Positions 17,558 to 25,859 of a stretch of 64,000 bases of DNA are shown piece by piece; the stretch's first letter is position 1; each line of letters begins with the position of its first letter. The position numbers were made by a program, and so were the translations under genes. Source of the stretch: Janthinobacterium saanense (GTDB taxonomy: Bacteria > Pseudomonadota > Gammaproteobacteria > Burkholderiales > Burkholderiaceae_D); the NCBI RefSeq assembly GCF_014200675.1, contig NZ_JACHCI010000009.1, positions 62,001 through 126,000 of the forward strand, read 5' to 3'. Under the pieces are notes generated by a model. It was not told the DNA's origin, did no database searches, and worked only from the letters and a program-made list of their open reading frames with translations.

Positions 17558-18754
17558 TTAATTTCTGAACAGGACCGACTCGCGCTTGAACCACCAGCTG
17601 CACAGCAGCAGCAGGGCGCCGGCAATCACCGTGGTCGAGGCCAGGATGACGCCGAACATGCGGTAATCCATGGTGCCCTTGACCAATTCCTTCATGGCCA
17701 GCGAAACATTGGTGAGCGGCACCATCGACCACATCCAGTTCAGCTCCACGCCGGGCAGCATGGCCAGCACCGTTGGCAAGATGATCAGCATCATCAGTGG
17801 CGTGATCATGCCGGCCGCTTCCTTGTAGCTTTTCGCATAGATCGAGATCGACAGCAGCAGCGAGGCGAAGATGGCGGCCGTCGGCACCAGCATCAGGGTC
17901 ACCATGGCCAGGTCCGGCAAGCCGATGCTGCGCACCAGCAAGGCCAGATTGCCTTCCAGCGAGTTGCCGAAGTACAGCAGCAAGCCCGCCATGCTGCCCA
18001 CCATCAGGACGGCCGAGGTCATGCCGACCGTGAACAGCACCAGGAATTTGGCCAGCACGATGGCGCCGCGCGGCACCGGGGCCAGCAACAGGGTTTCCAG
18101 AGTGCCACGTTCCTTTTCGCCGGCGCCCAGGTCAATGGCCGGGTACATGGCGGCCGTCAGGCACACCATCAGCAGCAGATAGGGCAGGATGCCGCCGACG
18201 ATGGCGCCCATCTGTTCGCGCTGGTTGGCCGTCGATTGCTTGTCGAGCACGATGGGGTTGAGGGCAAACGCCAGTTGATCGGCGTTCAGGCCCAAGGCTG
18301 ATAACGCCGTCGAGCGCAGGCTGGTGTTGTAGGCGTCGACGATGTCGCGCACGCGCTGCTGCGTGACATCGACCGTGCTGGCGCTGTTGTAATGCAGGGT
18401 GATGCGCGCTTGCTGCTGCTGTTGCAGGGCAGTATCGAAGCTGGGCGGGATCACCACGGCGAACTTGATGCGCTCGTCTGAAATCGCCTGGCGGATCTCG
18501 CTTTCACTGGCCAGGCTCACTTCATGCAGATTGCCTTGCTGTGCAAAGCGCGCGCTCAAGCCTGGCGAATGTTCCTTGCCGAACACGGCATAGCTCATGT
18601 CCGCCAGCTTGGCGTTCTTGAACATATTGCTTGAGACATAAGCAAAACCGCCAAAGATCAAGGGCATGGCGAAGATCGGGATCAAGATCGTGAAAATCAG
18701 GGTCTTGCGGTCACGCGTCAGTTCCAGCAATTCTTTCAGGTAAATCGTCCACAT
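17558..18754 (-). CDS. ABC-2 type transporter permease (NatB-like)
   Basis: 398-residue membrane protein: one N-terminal helix (about residues 21-40), a large extracytoplasmic domain to ~residue 175, then five or more helices to the C-terminus, ending in WWFKRESVLFRN. The layout matches the NatB/ABC-2 export family, sometimes annotated as sodium exporters; the real substrate is unknown. The start at 18754 is chosen because the gene then begins 4 bp after the stop of the ATPase gene and reads MWTIYLKELLELTRDRKT, typical of the family. It is translationally close to its ATPase partner. Confidence 0.9.
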   Translation of the reverse strand: MWTIYLKELLELTRDRKTLIFTILIPIFAMPLIFGGFAYVSSNMFKNAKLADMSYAVFGKEHSPGLSARFAQQGNLHEVSLASESEIRQAISDERIKFAVVIPPSFDTALQQQQQARITLHYNSASTVDVTQQRVRDIVDAYNTSLRSTALSALGLNADQLAFALNPIVLDKQSTANQREQMGAIVGGILPYLLLMVCLTAAMYPAIDLGAGEKERGTLETLLLAPVPRGAIVLAKFLVLFTVGMTSAVLMVGSMAGLLLYFGNSLEGNLALLVRSIGLPDLAMVTLMLVPTAAIFASLLLSISIYAKSYKEAAGMITPLMMLIILPTVLAMLPGVELNWMWSMVPLTNVSLAMKELVKGTMDYRMFGVILASTTVIAGALLLLCSWWFKRESVLFRN

Positions 18755-18758
18755 GCGC

Positions 18759-19547
18759 TCATGCTCCCTGGTTAATGACACCGACAAAGGCGTCGTACAG
18801 ATCGTGGCTGCCACCCAGATGGCGCAATTCATCGACCGTGCCATTGAAGGCGGTGGTGCCGCGGTTGATGATGCAGACGCGGTCGCACAGTTTTTCCACT
18901 TCGTGCAAGTGGTGGGTGGAAAAGATCAGCGGCACGCGCAGCGCCTTGTAGCTGGCGATGAAATCGAGCAAGATTTTGGACGACATCACATCGAGGCCGG
19001 TGGTCGGCTCATCGAGGATAACCACTTGCGGTGCATGCACGACGGTGCGGGCGATCGCGCATTTCTGCTTCATGCCTGTCGATAACTGGTCGGCGCGCTT
19101 GTCGCCATATTCTTCCATTTGCAGCAGCGCGAACAATTCATCACAGCGCTGTTTCAGCAGCTCGGCGGGCATGCCGTGCAGGCGGCCGAAATATTCGACA
19201 TTCTCGCGCGCCGTCAGGCGGCCGTACAATCCCGTCGAGCCCGACAGGAAGCCGATGCTCTGGCGCGCCACCAGCGGTTGCTGCAGCACGTCGACGCCAT
19301 TGACGAAGGCGCTGCCTGCATCGGCTTGCAAGGCGGTCGACAGCAGGCGCAAGGTGGTGGTTTTACCGGCCCCGTTAGGGCCAAGCAAGCCCAGCACTTC
19401 GCCGGGAGCACAGCTGAAACTGACGTCGCGCACGGCATGGAACCAGCCTTCGTGCTCGCGTGGATCGCGTGTCTGCGGCGCTTTGCCCTTGTTCTCCTTC
19501 TTGGGTGGCATGCGAAAACGTTTTGCCAGGTGCTTGACCTCTATCAT
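18759..19547 (-). CDS. ABC transporter ATP-binding protein (NatA-like)
   Basis: 262-residue ATPase. Walker [10 protein letters not shown], signature [14 protein letters not shown], and Walker [14 protein letters not shown] are intact. A 20-residue Lys/Glu-rich insertion (around PPKKENKGK) lies between the first strand and Walker A and is unusual. The start at 19547 ([11 protein letters not shown]) fits the family; a longer frame upstream crosses the divergent gene. It forms an operon with the NatB-like permease 4 bp downstream. Confidence 0.92.
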   Translation of the reverse strand: MIEVKHLAKRFRMPPKKENKGKAPQTRDPREHEGWFHAVRDVSFSCAPGEVLGLLGPNGAGKTTTLRLLSTALQADAGSAFVNGVDVLQQPLVARQSIGFLSGSTGLYGRLTARENVEYFGRLHGMPAELLKQRCDELFALLQMEEYGDKRADQLSTGMKQKCAIARTVVHAPQVVILDEPTTGLDVMSSKILLDFIASYKALRVPLIFSTHHLHEVEKLCDRVCIINRGTTAFNGTVDELRHLGGSHDLYDAFVGVINQGA

Positions 19548-19700
19548 AGGATGTGTCCATGTTGTCGGGGAGAACAGAGTAGCATGTAAAAAATGTAACT
19601 TGCAAGGTGGAAATATCGAAAAGCTTATTGAAAAAGTCAGCGTCTTCATGCAAGCTCGCTCACGGAGCGTTGCCAGCTGGCGCATAAGGAGGGCGGAATA

Positions 19701-20132
19701 ATGAATAGCATCGATCAGGCCACGCAAGACAAAGTGCTGGCCGTGGCGCGCGCCGGCATGACCAGCGCGGAAGCCATCGGCTTCTTGCGTGTCAGCCTGG
19801 GACTGTATTACCTGGCCGGCCTGATGCGGCAGGAAGAGATTGATTTCAAGCAGGTCGACGCCCGCTACAACCGCTTTATTTATCACAGCCTCGGTGGCGG
19901 CCACAGCATTGCCAGCGTGCTGCAGTTCATGAGCGGCGAGAAAGTCTTGCGCGTGCTGCAATCGGAGCGCTTCCTGGCTGCGTTTGCCGAACACTGCCCC
20001 GACATTCCCATCGACAGTATTTCCTTTTTGATTTCGCTGAACCTGGGCGTGGCCAAAAGCCTGTCCGGGCTCGACGCCGTCGGTCCCGTGGTGGACTGGA
20101 TCGAGCAGGAAAAAGCGCGCACAGCTCAATAA
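19701..20132 (+). CDS. hypothetical protein
   Basis: 143-residue, mainly alpha-helical cytoplasmic protein with no signal peptide and no domain I recognise. It begins after a strong Shine-Dalgarno AAGGAGGG (19686-19693), 7 bp before the ATG, so translation is well supported. It is divergent from the NatAB-type operon across 153 bp, and coq7 follows after a 70-bp gap with its own TATAAT box. A regulatory link to the transporter is possible but unproven. Confidence 0.7.
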   Translation: MNSIDQATQDKVLAVARAGMTSAEAIGFLRVSLGLYYLAGLMRQEEIDFKQVDARYNRFIYHSLGGGHSIASVLQFMSGEKVLRVLQSERFLAAFAEHCPDIPIDSISFLISLNLGVAKSLSGLDAVGPVVDWIEQEKARTAQ

Positions 20133-20182
20133 AGCCCCAGTCACCCTGTCGCTGGCGTAGCGACGACTGGCCTTGATCGTCC

Positions 20183-20188
20183 TATAAT
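20183..20188 (+). promoter_or_regulatory. -10 box of coq7
   Basis: Perfect TATAAT. With a start about 7 bp downstream the leader is only ~25 nt to the preferred ATG at 20220. No good -35 hexamer is visible. Confidence 0.5.
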
Positions 20189-20219
20189 TCATGTTTTCCC
20201 ACACATGAGCATAGCAACG

Positions 20220-20864
20220 ATGACTGCGAAGCCTTACTTTCACCCCCTGGATCGTTTGATTGTTGGCGCCGACAAGGCCCTGCGCGTGATGGCTGGCGTC
20301 GCTTCAGCCTCGCGCCCCACGCCTGCCGCGCAAGCGCCCGACGCCACCCTGAGCGCCGCCGAGCAGCGCCATAGCGCCGGACTGATGCGCGTTAACCATG
20401 TCGGTGAAGTGTGTGCGCAAGCGCTGTACAACTCGCAAGCGCGTTATGCGCACAGCCCGGCGATTCGCGCCCAGTTCGATGAAGCGGGCAGGGAAGAGGA
20501 AGATCATCTGGCCTGGACGGCGCAGCGGCTGACAGAACTGGGTTCGCGCCTGAGCCTGCTAAACCCGCTGTGGTATGCCGGCTCCTTCGCCTTGGGCACC
20601 CTGGCCGCGCGCATGGGCGACGGCCGCAGCCTGGGTTTCGTGGTGGAAACAGAGCGCCAGGTGGAAGCCCATCTGGCCAGCCACCTGGAAGAATTGCCGC
20701 CGCAAGACGCCAAATCGCGCGCCATCGTGCGTCAGATGCAGATCGATGAGGTGGAGCACGGCGCCGCTGCGCAGCGCTTGGGCGCCATCGATACGCCTGC
20801 GCCGGTCAAGGCCTTGATGGGCCTGATGGGCAAGGTAATGACCAAAACCGCGTATTACATTTAA
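20220..20864 (+). CDS. coq7: 2-polyprenyl-3-methyl-6-methoxy-1,4-benzoquinone monooxygenase
   Basis: 214-residue di-iron hydroxylase that adds the last ring hydroxyl in ubiquinone synthesis. The four-helix ferritin-like core shows the expected ligands: Glu63 ([12 protein letters not shown]), Glu93 and His96 (EEEDH), Glu145 ([10 protein letters not shown]), Glu177 and His180 (EVEH). The start at 20220 ([13 protein letters not shown]) is preferred because homologues begin a few residues before this motif; an ATG at 20205 would add five residues. Coq7 replaces UbiF in this lineage. The gene ends at a long palindrome shared with the converging osmC-type gene. Confidence 0.92.
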   Translation: MTAKPYFHPLDRLIVGADKALRVMAGVASASRPTPAAQAPDATLSAAEQRHSAGLMRVNHVGEVCAQALYNSQARYAHSPAIRAQFDEAGREEEDHLAWTAQRLTELGSRLSLLNPLWYAGSFALGTLAARMGDGRSLGFVVETERQVEAHLASHLEELPPQDAKSRAIVRQMQIDEVEHGAAAQRLGAIDTPAPVKALMGLMGKVMTKTAYYI

Positions 20865-20967
20865 AAAGCACCTGAGAAAAAGTTCATGGCTGCGTTGCAA
20901 TGCCTCGCCGTACTATTCGTACTGTCTTCGGCAATGCGCCTTGCCCTGAACATTTTTCAGGCGCTTT
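20865..20967. repeat. long imperfect palindrome between coq7 and osmC-type gene
   Basis: About 103 bp whose two ~49-bp halves are imperfect reverse complements. Matching blocks include AAAGC/GCTTT, CCTGA/TCAGG, GTTCA/TGAAC, TGC-GC pairs and GTAC/GTAC around a TATTC centre. It lies between converging stops (20864 and 20980) and could act as a bidirectional terminator or be a dispersed intergenic repeat. Runs of A or T flank both ends. Confidence 0.7.
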
Positions 20968-20979
20968 GAAAAAAGCAGC

Positions 20980-21402
20980 TTACTCCTCGATGATTTCAAA
21001 GGAATGTGTAATCTCTGCTGTCTTGGCCAGCATGATAGAAGCCGAGCAATATTTGTCATGTGACAAGGCCACGGCCCGCTCCACGGCGGTCTGCTTCAGG
21101 GCTTTGCCGCGCACGGTGAAGTGGAAGTGGATCTTGGTAAACACTTTCGGATCGGTGTCGGCGCGCTCGGCCTTGAGGGTCACTTCGCAGCCTTTGATGT
21201 CTTCGCGGCCCCGTTTCAGGATCAGCACCACGTCATAGGCGGTGCAGCCGCCGGTGCCGAGCAGCACCATTTCCATGGGGCGCGGCGCCAGGTTGTGGCC
21301 GCCGCCATCGGGCGCGCCATCCATGCTCACCAGATGGCCGGAGCCGGTCTCAGCCCGAAAACTCATGCCCGACGGGCCATTCCAGCTAACTTTGCATTCC
21401 AT
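20980..21402 (-). CDS. OsmC-family protein (YhfA-like)
   Basis: 140-residue OsmC-fold protein, small cytoplasmic thiol-dependent peroxide-detoxifying type or the related YhfA branch. Key features are NLAPRPMEMVLLGTGGCTAYD, where the Cys is the expected peroxidatic residue, and a second Cys in SHDKYCSASIML. The start at 21402 (MECKVSWNG) is chosen over a longer frame that runs into the rplM promoter. The gene is divergent from rplM-rpsI and convergent with coq7. Confidence 0.88.
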   Translation of the reverse strand: MECKVSWNGPSGMSFRAETGSGHLVSMDGAPDGGGHNLAPRPMEMVLLGTGGCTAYDVVLILKRGREDIKGCEVTLKAERADTDPKVFTKIHFHFTVRGKALKQTAVERAVALSHDKYCSASIMLAKTAEITHSFEIIEE

Positions 21403-21627
21403 CGTACTCTCCGAAGTTATAAGCGTTTGGTATTGTAATAGAGGAAGGCCGCTCCATGTGCGGCCCGCCAAGCCGCGACAGCTCAGCGTTTTGGCTTGAC
21501 GCGGCACAGCAAAGCCGCTTATACTTGTCGGCTTTCCGTTCGCTCAGGAAAAGTAAATAAGGCAGAGTCCGCACAGTTTGACCGTGTGGAACCACCATTT
21601 GAGCGTGTAATCTATTAGGAAGTCAAC
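21403..21627. promoter_or_regulatory. divergent promoter region, osmC-type gene / rplM-rpsI
   Basis: 225 bp without a gene. An AT-rich stretch near 21540-21620 precedes the rplM start and should hold its promoter and a leader, as usual for ribosomal protein operons. I cannot identify an L13-binding structure by eye. Confidence 0.4.
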
Positions 21628-22056
21628 ATGAAAACATTTTCCGCTAAAGGACATGAAGTCCAGCGCGATTGGTTCGTGGTTGACGCGACGGACAAAGTCC
21701 TCGGACGTGTTGCCAGCGAAGTGGCACTCCGACTGCGCGGCAAACACAAACCAGAATTTACTCCTCACGTCGATACCGGCGACTTTATCGTCGTCATCAA
21801 CGCAGGCAAACTGCGCGTGACCGGTACCAAAGCTACCGAGAAAATTTACTACCGTCACTCTGGCTATCCAGGCGGCATCTACGAAACCAACTTCCAGAAA
21901 ATGCAACAGCGTTTTCCAGGTCGCGCGCTTGAGAAAGCGGTCAAGGGCATGTTGCCTAAAGGCCCACTCGGCTACGCAATGATCAAGAAGCTGAAAGTGT
22001 ACGCGGAAGGTTCCCATCCGCACGCTGCTCAGCAACCTAAAGCACTTGTTCTCTAA
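21628..22056 (+). CDS. rplM: 50S ribosomal protein L13
   Basis: 142-residue ribosomal protein, the usual length. It opens [20 protein letters not shown] and contains the conserved [20 protein letters not shown] and [13 protein letters not shown] segments. It is an early 50S assembly protein. It forms the normal two-gene operon with rpsI, 9 bp downstream. Codon use is strongly biased, fitting high expression. Confidence 0.98.
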   Translation: MKTFSAKGHEVQRDWFVVDATDKVLGRVASEVALRLRGKHKPEFTPHVDTGDFIVVINAGKLRVTGTKATEKIYYRHSGYPGGIYETNFQKMQQRFPGRALEKAVKGMLPKGPLGYAMIKKLKVYAEGSHPHAAQQPKALVL

Positions 22057-22065
22057 GGAACTGAC

Positions 22066-22458
22066 ATGATCGGTAATTACAATTATGGAACCGGCCGTCG
22101 CAAAAGTGCAGTGGCTCGGGTTTTTATCAAAGTTGGCACAGGCTTGATCGTTGTTAACGGCAAACCAGCAAACGAATACTTCTCGCGCGAAACCGGTCTG
22201 ATGGTCATTCGTCAACCACTGGAACTGACGGGCAATGTCGAGCGTTTCGACATCAAAGTCAACGTCCATGGCGGCGGTGAGTCGGGCCAGGCTGGTGCAG
22301 TTCGTCACGGCATCACCCGCGCACTGATCGACTACGATGCAGCGTTGAAACCGGAACTGGCTAAAGCCGGCTTCGTGACCCGCGATGCACGTGAAGTTGA
22401 GCGTAAAAAAGTTGGTCTGCGCAAAGCACGTCGCGCAAAACAATTCTCGAAGCGTTAA
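22066..22458 (+). CDS. rpsI: 30S ribosomal protein S9
   Basis: 130-residue protein with the conserved start [14 protein letters not shown], the [15 protein letters not shown] region and the basic C-terminus ending KQFSKR, whose terminal Arg reaches the P-site tRNA. It is co-transcribed with rplM and ends before a strong terminator. Confidence 0.98.
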   Translation: MIGNYNYGTGRRKSAVARVFIKVGTGLIVVNGKPANEYFSRETGLMVIRQPLELTGNVERFDIKVNVHGGGESGQAGAVRHGITRALIDYDAALKPELAKAGFVTRDAREVERKKVGLRKARRAKQFSKR

Positions 22459-22492
22459 TTTTCACGCTACAGCGCCTCTCTGGCGCTGCTCG

Positions 22493-22526
22493 AAAAGCCG
22501 CTGGACTCAGGTTCGGCGGCTTTTTG
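22493..22526 (+). terminator. Rho-independent terminator of rplM-rpsI
   Basis: Stem AAAAGCCGC / GCGGCTTTT followed by further T, starting 35 bp after the rpsI stop. An additional imperfect repeat GCGCCTCTCTGGCGC lies just upstream. Confidence 0.85.
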
Positions 22527-22554
22527 CATTTCAGCGCGGCATGCCGTTGCGCTG

Positions 22555-22584
22555 TAAAATATGCCTATTGCCATCCAGGCATAT
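22555..22584 (+). promoter_or_regulatory. argC: argC promoter with overlapping dyad
   Basis: A -10-like TAAAAT (22555-22560) overlaps the left arm of a perfect inverted repeat ATATGCCT - 10 bp - AGGCATAT (22559-22584). The arrangement is typical of a repressor operator at the start site. It does not match the ArgR box consensus. Confidence 0.45.
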
Positions 22585-22622
22585 AGTGCAGTTCTATTCA
22601 TTTATACATACAAGGAAAGAAA

Positions 22623-23660
22623 ATGATCAAAGTTGGCATCGTCGGCGGCACTGGATACACGGGCGTGGAATTGCTGCGTTTGTTGGCAAATCACCCGGAT
22701 GTCGAGTTGACGGCGATTACCTCGCGCAAGGAAGATGGCTTGCCCGTTGCTGACATGTATCCTTCCTTGCGTGGCCATGTAAAACTGGCCTTCTCGGCGC
22801 CGGACAAGGCGAACCTGGAACAATGCGATGTGGTCTTTTTTGCTACGCCGCATGGCGTGGCCATGGCGCAAGCGCCGGCCCTGCTGGCTGCGGGTGTGAA
22901 AGTGATCGACCTGGCGGCTGATTTCCGCCTGAAAGACCAGGCCAAGTTCGAACAGTGGTACAAGATTCCCCACACCGCGCCCGAGCTAATAGCGCAAGCC
23001 GTGTACGGTTTGCCAGAGCTGAACCGCGAAGATATCAAACAAGCCACGCTGATCGCCAACCCGGGTTGCTACCCGACCACCATGCAGCTGGGCTTTTACC
23101 CGCTGCTCAAGGCTGGCCTGGTCAATGCAGGCGGCTTGATCGCCGACTGTAAATCGGGCGTGTCCGGCGCCGGCCGCAAGGCCGAGATCGGCATCCTGTT
23201 CTCGGAAAGCAGCGACAGCTTCAAGGCGTACGGCGTGGCTGGCCACCGCCACTTGCCTGAAACCACGGCGCAATTGCAGCGTTTCACGGATGACAAAGTC
23301 GCCTTGACCTTCACGCCGCACCTGGTGCCGATGATACGCGGCATGCATTCGACCCTGTACGCGCAACTGAACAAGGATGTCAGCAATGAAGAGCTGCAAG
23401 CCTTGTTTGAAGAGCAATACAAGGATGAGCCTTTCGTCGACGTGATGCCATTTGGCTCGCATCCGGAAACGCGTTCCACGCGTGGCTCGAACATGCTGCG
23501 CCTGGCCTTGCACCGTCCGGAAGGCGGCAATACCGTGATCGTGCTGGTGGTGCAGGATAACCTGGTCAAGGGCGCGTCTGGCCAGGCCGTGCAGTGCATG
23601 AATTTGATGTTTGGCTTGAAAGAAACGGCTGGCTTGCAACATATCGCCCTGCTGCCGTAA
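22623..23660 (+). CDS. argC: N-acetyl-gamma-glutamyl-phosphate reductase
   Basis: 345-residue NADPH enzyme of the third step of arginine synthesis. Features are the N-terminal nucleotide-binding motif [13 protein letters not shown], catalytic Cys149 in [10 protein letters not shown], and the active-site segment AGHRHLPE. The length fits the type 1 family. It is followed by a bactofilin and erpA, a gene order common in betaproteobacteria. A dyad overlaps its promoter. Confidence 0.96.
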   Translation: MIKVGIVGGTGYTGVELLRLLANHPDVELTAITSRKEDGLPVADMYPSLRGHVKLAFSAPDKANLEQCDVVFFATPHGVAMAQAPALLAAGVKVIDLAADFRLKDQAKFEQWYKIPHTAPELIAQAVYGLPELNREDIKQATLIANPGCYPTTMQLGFYPLLKAGLVNAGGLIADCKSGVSGAGRKAEIGILFSESSDSFKAYGVAGHRHLPETTAQLQRFTDDKVALTFTPHLVPMIRGMHSTLYAQLNKDVSNEELQALFEEQYKDEPFVDVMPFGSHPETRSTRGSNMLRLALHRPEGGNTVIVLVVQDNLVKGASGQAVQCMNLMFGLKETAGLQHIALLP

Positions 23661-23686
23661 GTAGTCGCTGCGGCACGATCGTTGTG

Positions 23687-23714
23687 CAGGTCCGGGGCCT
23701 GAATCCCGGACCTG
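23687..23714 (+). other. hairpin between argC and bactofilin gene
   Basis: 10-bp perfect stem CAGGTCCGGG / CCCGGACCTG with an 8-nt loop, 26 bp after the argC stop. The following bases are not T-rich, so it is at best a weak terminator. Confidence 0.5.
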
Positions 23715-23755
23715 TGATAGATTGAACTGTCACGTTTACCGAAAGGATGGCGTTC

Positions 23756-24145
23756 ATGTTCGAGCGCAACGCGAAAAACCCCATCGATACCCTGATCGGC
23801 GCCGCGACGCAGCTACAGGGCGACTTGCTGTTTTCCGGCGGATTGCGCATCGATGGCCATGTGCGCGGCAATGTGACGGGCGAGCCGGGCGAACCCACGT
23901 ATGTGGTGCTGGGTGAGGGCGGCCGCATCGATGGCGAAGTGCGTTGCTCCTCGCTGGTGGTCAGCGGCGAGATCAACGGCCCCGTGTATGTATCTGAAAT
24001 GCTTGAAATCCAGCCGAAAGCCCGCATCTGCGGGGAAGTCTATTACAAGGTGCTGGAGATGCACAGCGGTGCGCTGGTGCAAGGCAAACTGAGCCGCCAT
24101 GAGGGCGCCGACCCCGTGCTGCACCTGGCCGTCTCTGAAATGTGA
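23756..24145 (+). CDS. bactofilin (polymer-forming cytoskeletal protein)
   Basis: 129-residue protein with one central bactofilin beta-helix (DUF583), with short hydrophilic ends. The regular strand pattern is visible in SGGLRIDGHVRGNV, GEGGRIDGEVR and SGEINGPVYV. Bactofilins polymerise without nucleotide and scaffold cell-wall or shape enzymes at the membrane. Start at 23756 is preferred because AAAGGA lies 8 bp upstream; an ATG at 23747 directly abuts that site. The gene sits between argC and erpA. Confidence 0.92.
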   Translation: MFERNAKNPIDTLIGAATQLQGDLLFSGGLRIDGHVRGNVTGEPGEPTYVVLGEGGRIDGEVRCSSLVVSGEINGPVYVSEMLEIQPKARICGEVYYKVLEMHSGALVQGKLSRHEGADPVLHLAVSEM

Positions 24146-24204
24146 AATAACAACGGCCGCTGGCCGTGACCAAGCCGGCCACAGCGCGACTTGCGCCAAC
24201 CGTC

Positions 24205-24210
24205 TATAAT
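24205..24210 (+). promoter_or_regulatory. erpA: -10 box of erpA
   Basis: Perfect TATAAT; AGGAG Shine-Dalgarno follows at 24227-24231, 6 bp before the ATG. No clear -35 hexamer is present, which may mean that an activator or IscR-type regulator is used. Confidence 0.5.
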
Positions 24211-24237
24211 GAAGCCATGTTTTCTCAGGAGTCTGAA

Positions 24238-24600
24238 ATGAATGCCGTCGCTGAAATGCAAGATGTGATCCCTAGCCCTATTATCTTCACCGATAGCGCC
24301 GCTGACAAAGTTGCGCAGCTGATCGAAGAAGAAGGCAATCCCGACCTGAAACTGCGCGTTTTCGTGCAGGGTGGCGGCTGTTCCGGTTTCCAGTACGGCT
24401 TCACCTTCGATGAAATCGTCAACGAAGATGACACCACCATGGTCAAGAACGGCGTCCAGCTGCTGATCGATTCCATGAGCTACCAGTACCTGGTTGGCGC
24501 GGAAATCGACTACAAGGATGACCTGGAAGGCGCGCAATTCGTCATCAAGAACCCAACCGCCACCTCGACTTGCGGTTGCGGTTCTTCCTTCTCGGTTTAA
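24238..24600 (+). CDS. erpA: iron-sulfur cluster insertion protein ErpA
   Basis: 120-residue A-type Fe-S carrier that delivers clusters to apo-enzymes. The three conserved cysteines are seen in [11 protein letters not shown] and [11 protein letters not shown] at the C-terminus. The start at 24238 (MNAVAEMQD) is chosen because of the AGGAG site and family length; a longer frame starts inside the promoter. It converges with anmK over a shared terminator. Confidence 0.95.
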   Translation: MNAVAEMQDVIPSPIIFTDSAADKVAQLIEEEGNPDLKLRVFVQGGGCSGFQYGFTFDEIVNEDDTTMVKNGVQLLIDSMSYQYLVGAEIDYKDDLEGAQFVIKNPTATSTCGCGSSFSV

Positions 24601-24617
24601 TCTGTAAGCCGGTAGGT

Positions 24618-24649
24618 AAAAAATAGCGGATCATTGATCCGCTATTTGT
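24618..24649. terminator. bidirectional terminator between erpA and anmK
   Basis: 12-bp perfect stem AAATAGCGGATC / GATCCGCTATTT with a 3-nt loop. On the minus strand it runs into six T residues, so it is strongest for anmK; on the plus strand TTTGTGTTT follows. Confidence 0.85.
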
Positions 24650-24677
24650 GTTTCTGAAAGCAGTTTCTAAAAGTGCT

Positions 24678-25769
24678 CTAGCGCGGATACAGCGCACCGA
24701 GCACGCGCAATCCCCTGGCGCCCGTTACGGCTGGCAAATTGCCCGGTTTGCGCTGGGTAAAGCGCCAGGCCAGCCAGGCAAACGCCAGTGCCTCGACCTG
24801 GCTGGGCGCCACGCCCAAGGCTTGCGTCGATTCGACCTTCATCGTTGGCAGCTCTTTCGCCAGTTCTTGCAGCAAGGTAGCGTTATACGCGCCGCCGCCG
24901 CACACATACACGGCATCGGCTTGCGCGCCATCGCGCAGGATGGCTTGCGCCAGGCTGACGGCGGTCAAACGCGTCAGGGTCGCCTGCACGTCGGCGGGCA
25001 GGGCGTTTGCATAGTTGGCCAGCTTGCCAGCCAGCCATGCGGCGTGAAACAGGTCGCGACCCGTGCTTTTGGGCGCCGGCAGGGCAAAATACGGCTCGCC
25101 CAGCAAGTCCGCCAATAAGCCGGGGATCACCGTGCCGCTTGCCGCCCAGGCGCCGTGCGCATCGTAGGCCTGCCCCTGGTGCTGCAAAATCCAGCCATCC
25201 ATCAAGGCATTGCCTGGGCCCGTGTCGTAGCCCGTCACGGCGCCATCGGCGTGCAGCACGCTGATATTGCTGATGCCGCCGATATTGGCCACCACGCGCG
25301 TCTTGCCAGTGTCGTTGAACACGGCCTGGTGAAAGGCGGGCACCAGTGGTGCACCCTGGCCGCCGGCCGCCACGTCGCGGCTGCGCAAGTCGGCGATCAC
25401 ATCGATGCCAGTCAATTCGGCCAGCAGGGCAGGGTTATTCAGCTGGCGCGTAAAACCCAGTTCGGGGCGGTGGCGTATGGTTTGGCCGTGCGCGCCGATG
25501 GCGGTGACGGCCTCGGCGACGATACCGGCCTGCTCCAGCAGCATGGCTACGCAGTCGGCATAGTGGCGCACCAGGGCGTTGGCGGCCAGCGCTTCGCGCT
25601 CGATTTCATTCTGGCCGGCGCCTTGCAGCGCCATCAGGTCGGCGCGCAGGCTGGCAGGGAAGGCTATATAAGCATCAGCCAGGCTGCGCACGCCATCGTC
25701 CGAGAAATCGACCAGCGCGCCATCAACGCCGTCCAGGCTGGTGCCAGACATGAGACCGATATAAAGCAT
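24678..25769 (-). CDS. anmK: anhydro-N-acetylmuramic acid kinase
   Basis: 363-residue sugar kinase of peptidoglycan recycling that phosphorylates and opens 1,6-anhydro-MurNAc. The opening [20 protein letters not shown] is diagnostic. Other ASKHA-fold motifs include GAHGQTIRH and NIGGISN. Usual family length is about 365. It follows mepM on the same strand, and both are divergent from tyrS, a conserved betaproteobacterial order that groups wall turnover genes. Confidence 0.96.
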   Translation of the reverse strand: MLYIGLMSGTSLDGVDGALVDFSDDGVRSLADAYIAFPASLRADLMALQGAGQNEIEREALAANALVRHYADCVAMLLEQAGIVAEAVTAIGAHGQTIRHRPELGFTRQLNNPALLAELTGIDVIADLRSRDVAAGGQGAPLVPAFHQAVFNDTGKTRVVANIGGISNISVLHADGAVTGYDTGPGNALMDGWILQHQGQAYDAHGAWAASGTVIPGLLADLLGEPYFALPAPKSTGRDLFHAAWLAGKLANYANALPADVQATLTRLTAVSLAQAILRDGAQADAVYVCGGGAYNATLLQELAKELPTMKVESTQALGVAPSQVEALAFAWLAWRFTQRKPGNLPAVTGARGLRVLGALYPR

Positions 25770-25798
25770 GTTTTTCCTTCGTAATCAGGTAGCCGAAT

Positions 25799-25833
25799 AA
25801 AAAGGCACCGGCCATCGAAACGGGCGGTGCCTT
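25799..25833 (-). terminator. terminator between mepM-type gene and anmK
   Basis: On the minus strand, stem AAGGCACCG / CGGTGCCTT with a 14-nt loop, then TTTTTATT. It lies 27 bp after the peptidase stop, so anmK downstream may need its own start or read-through. Confidence 0.75.
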
Positions 25834-25859
25834 GTTCTCTACCCCGTGGGGTGCTGCGC

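Noticed and set aside
20903..20920. tRNA-like or attachment-site reading of the central palindrome
   Set aside because: No cloverleaf with correct arm lengths or CCA-compatible end can be drawn and no integrase is near.
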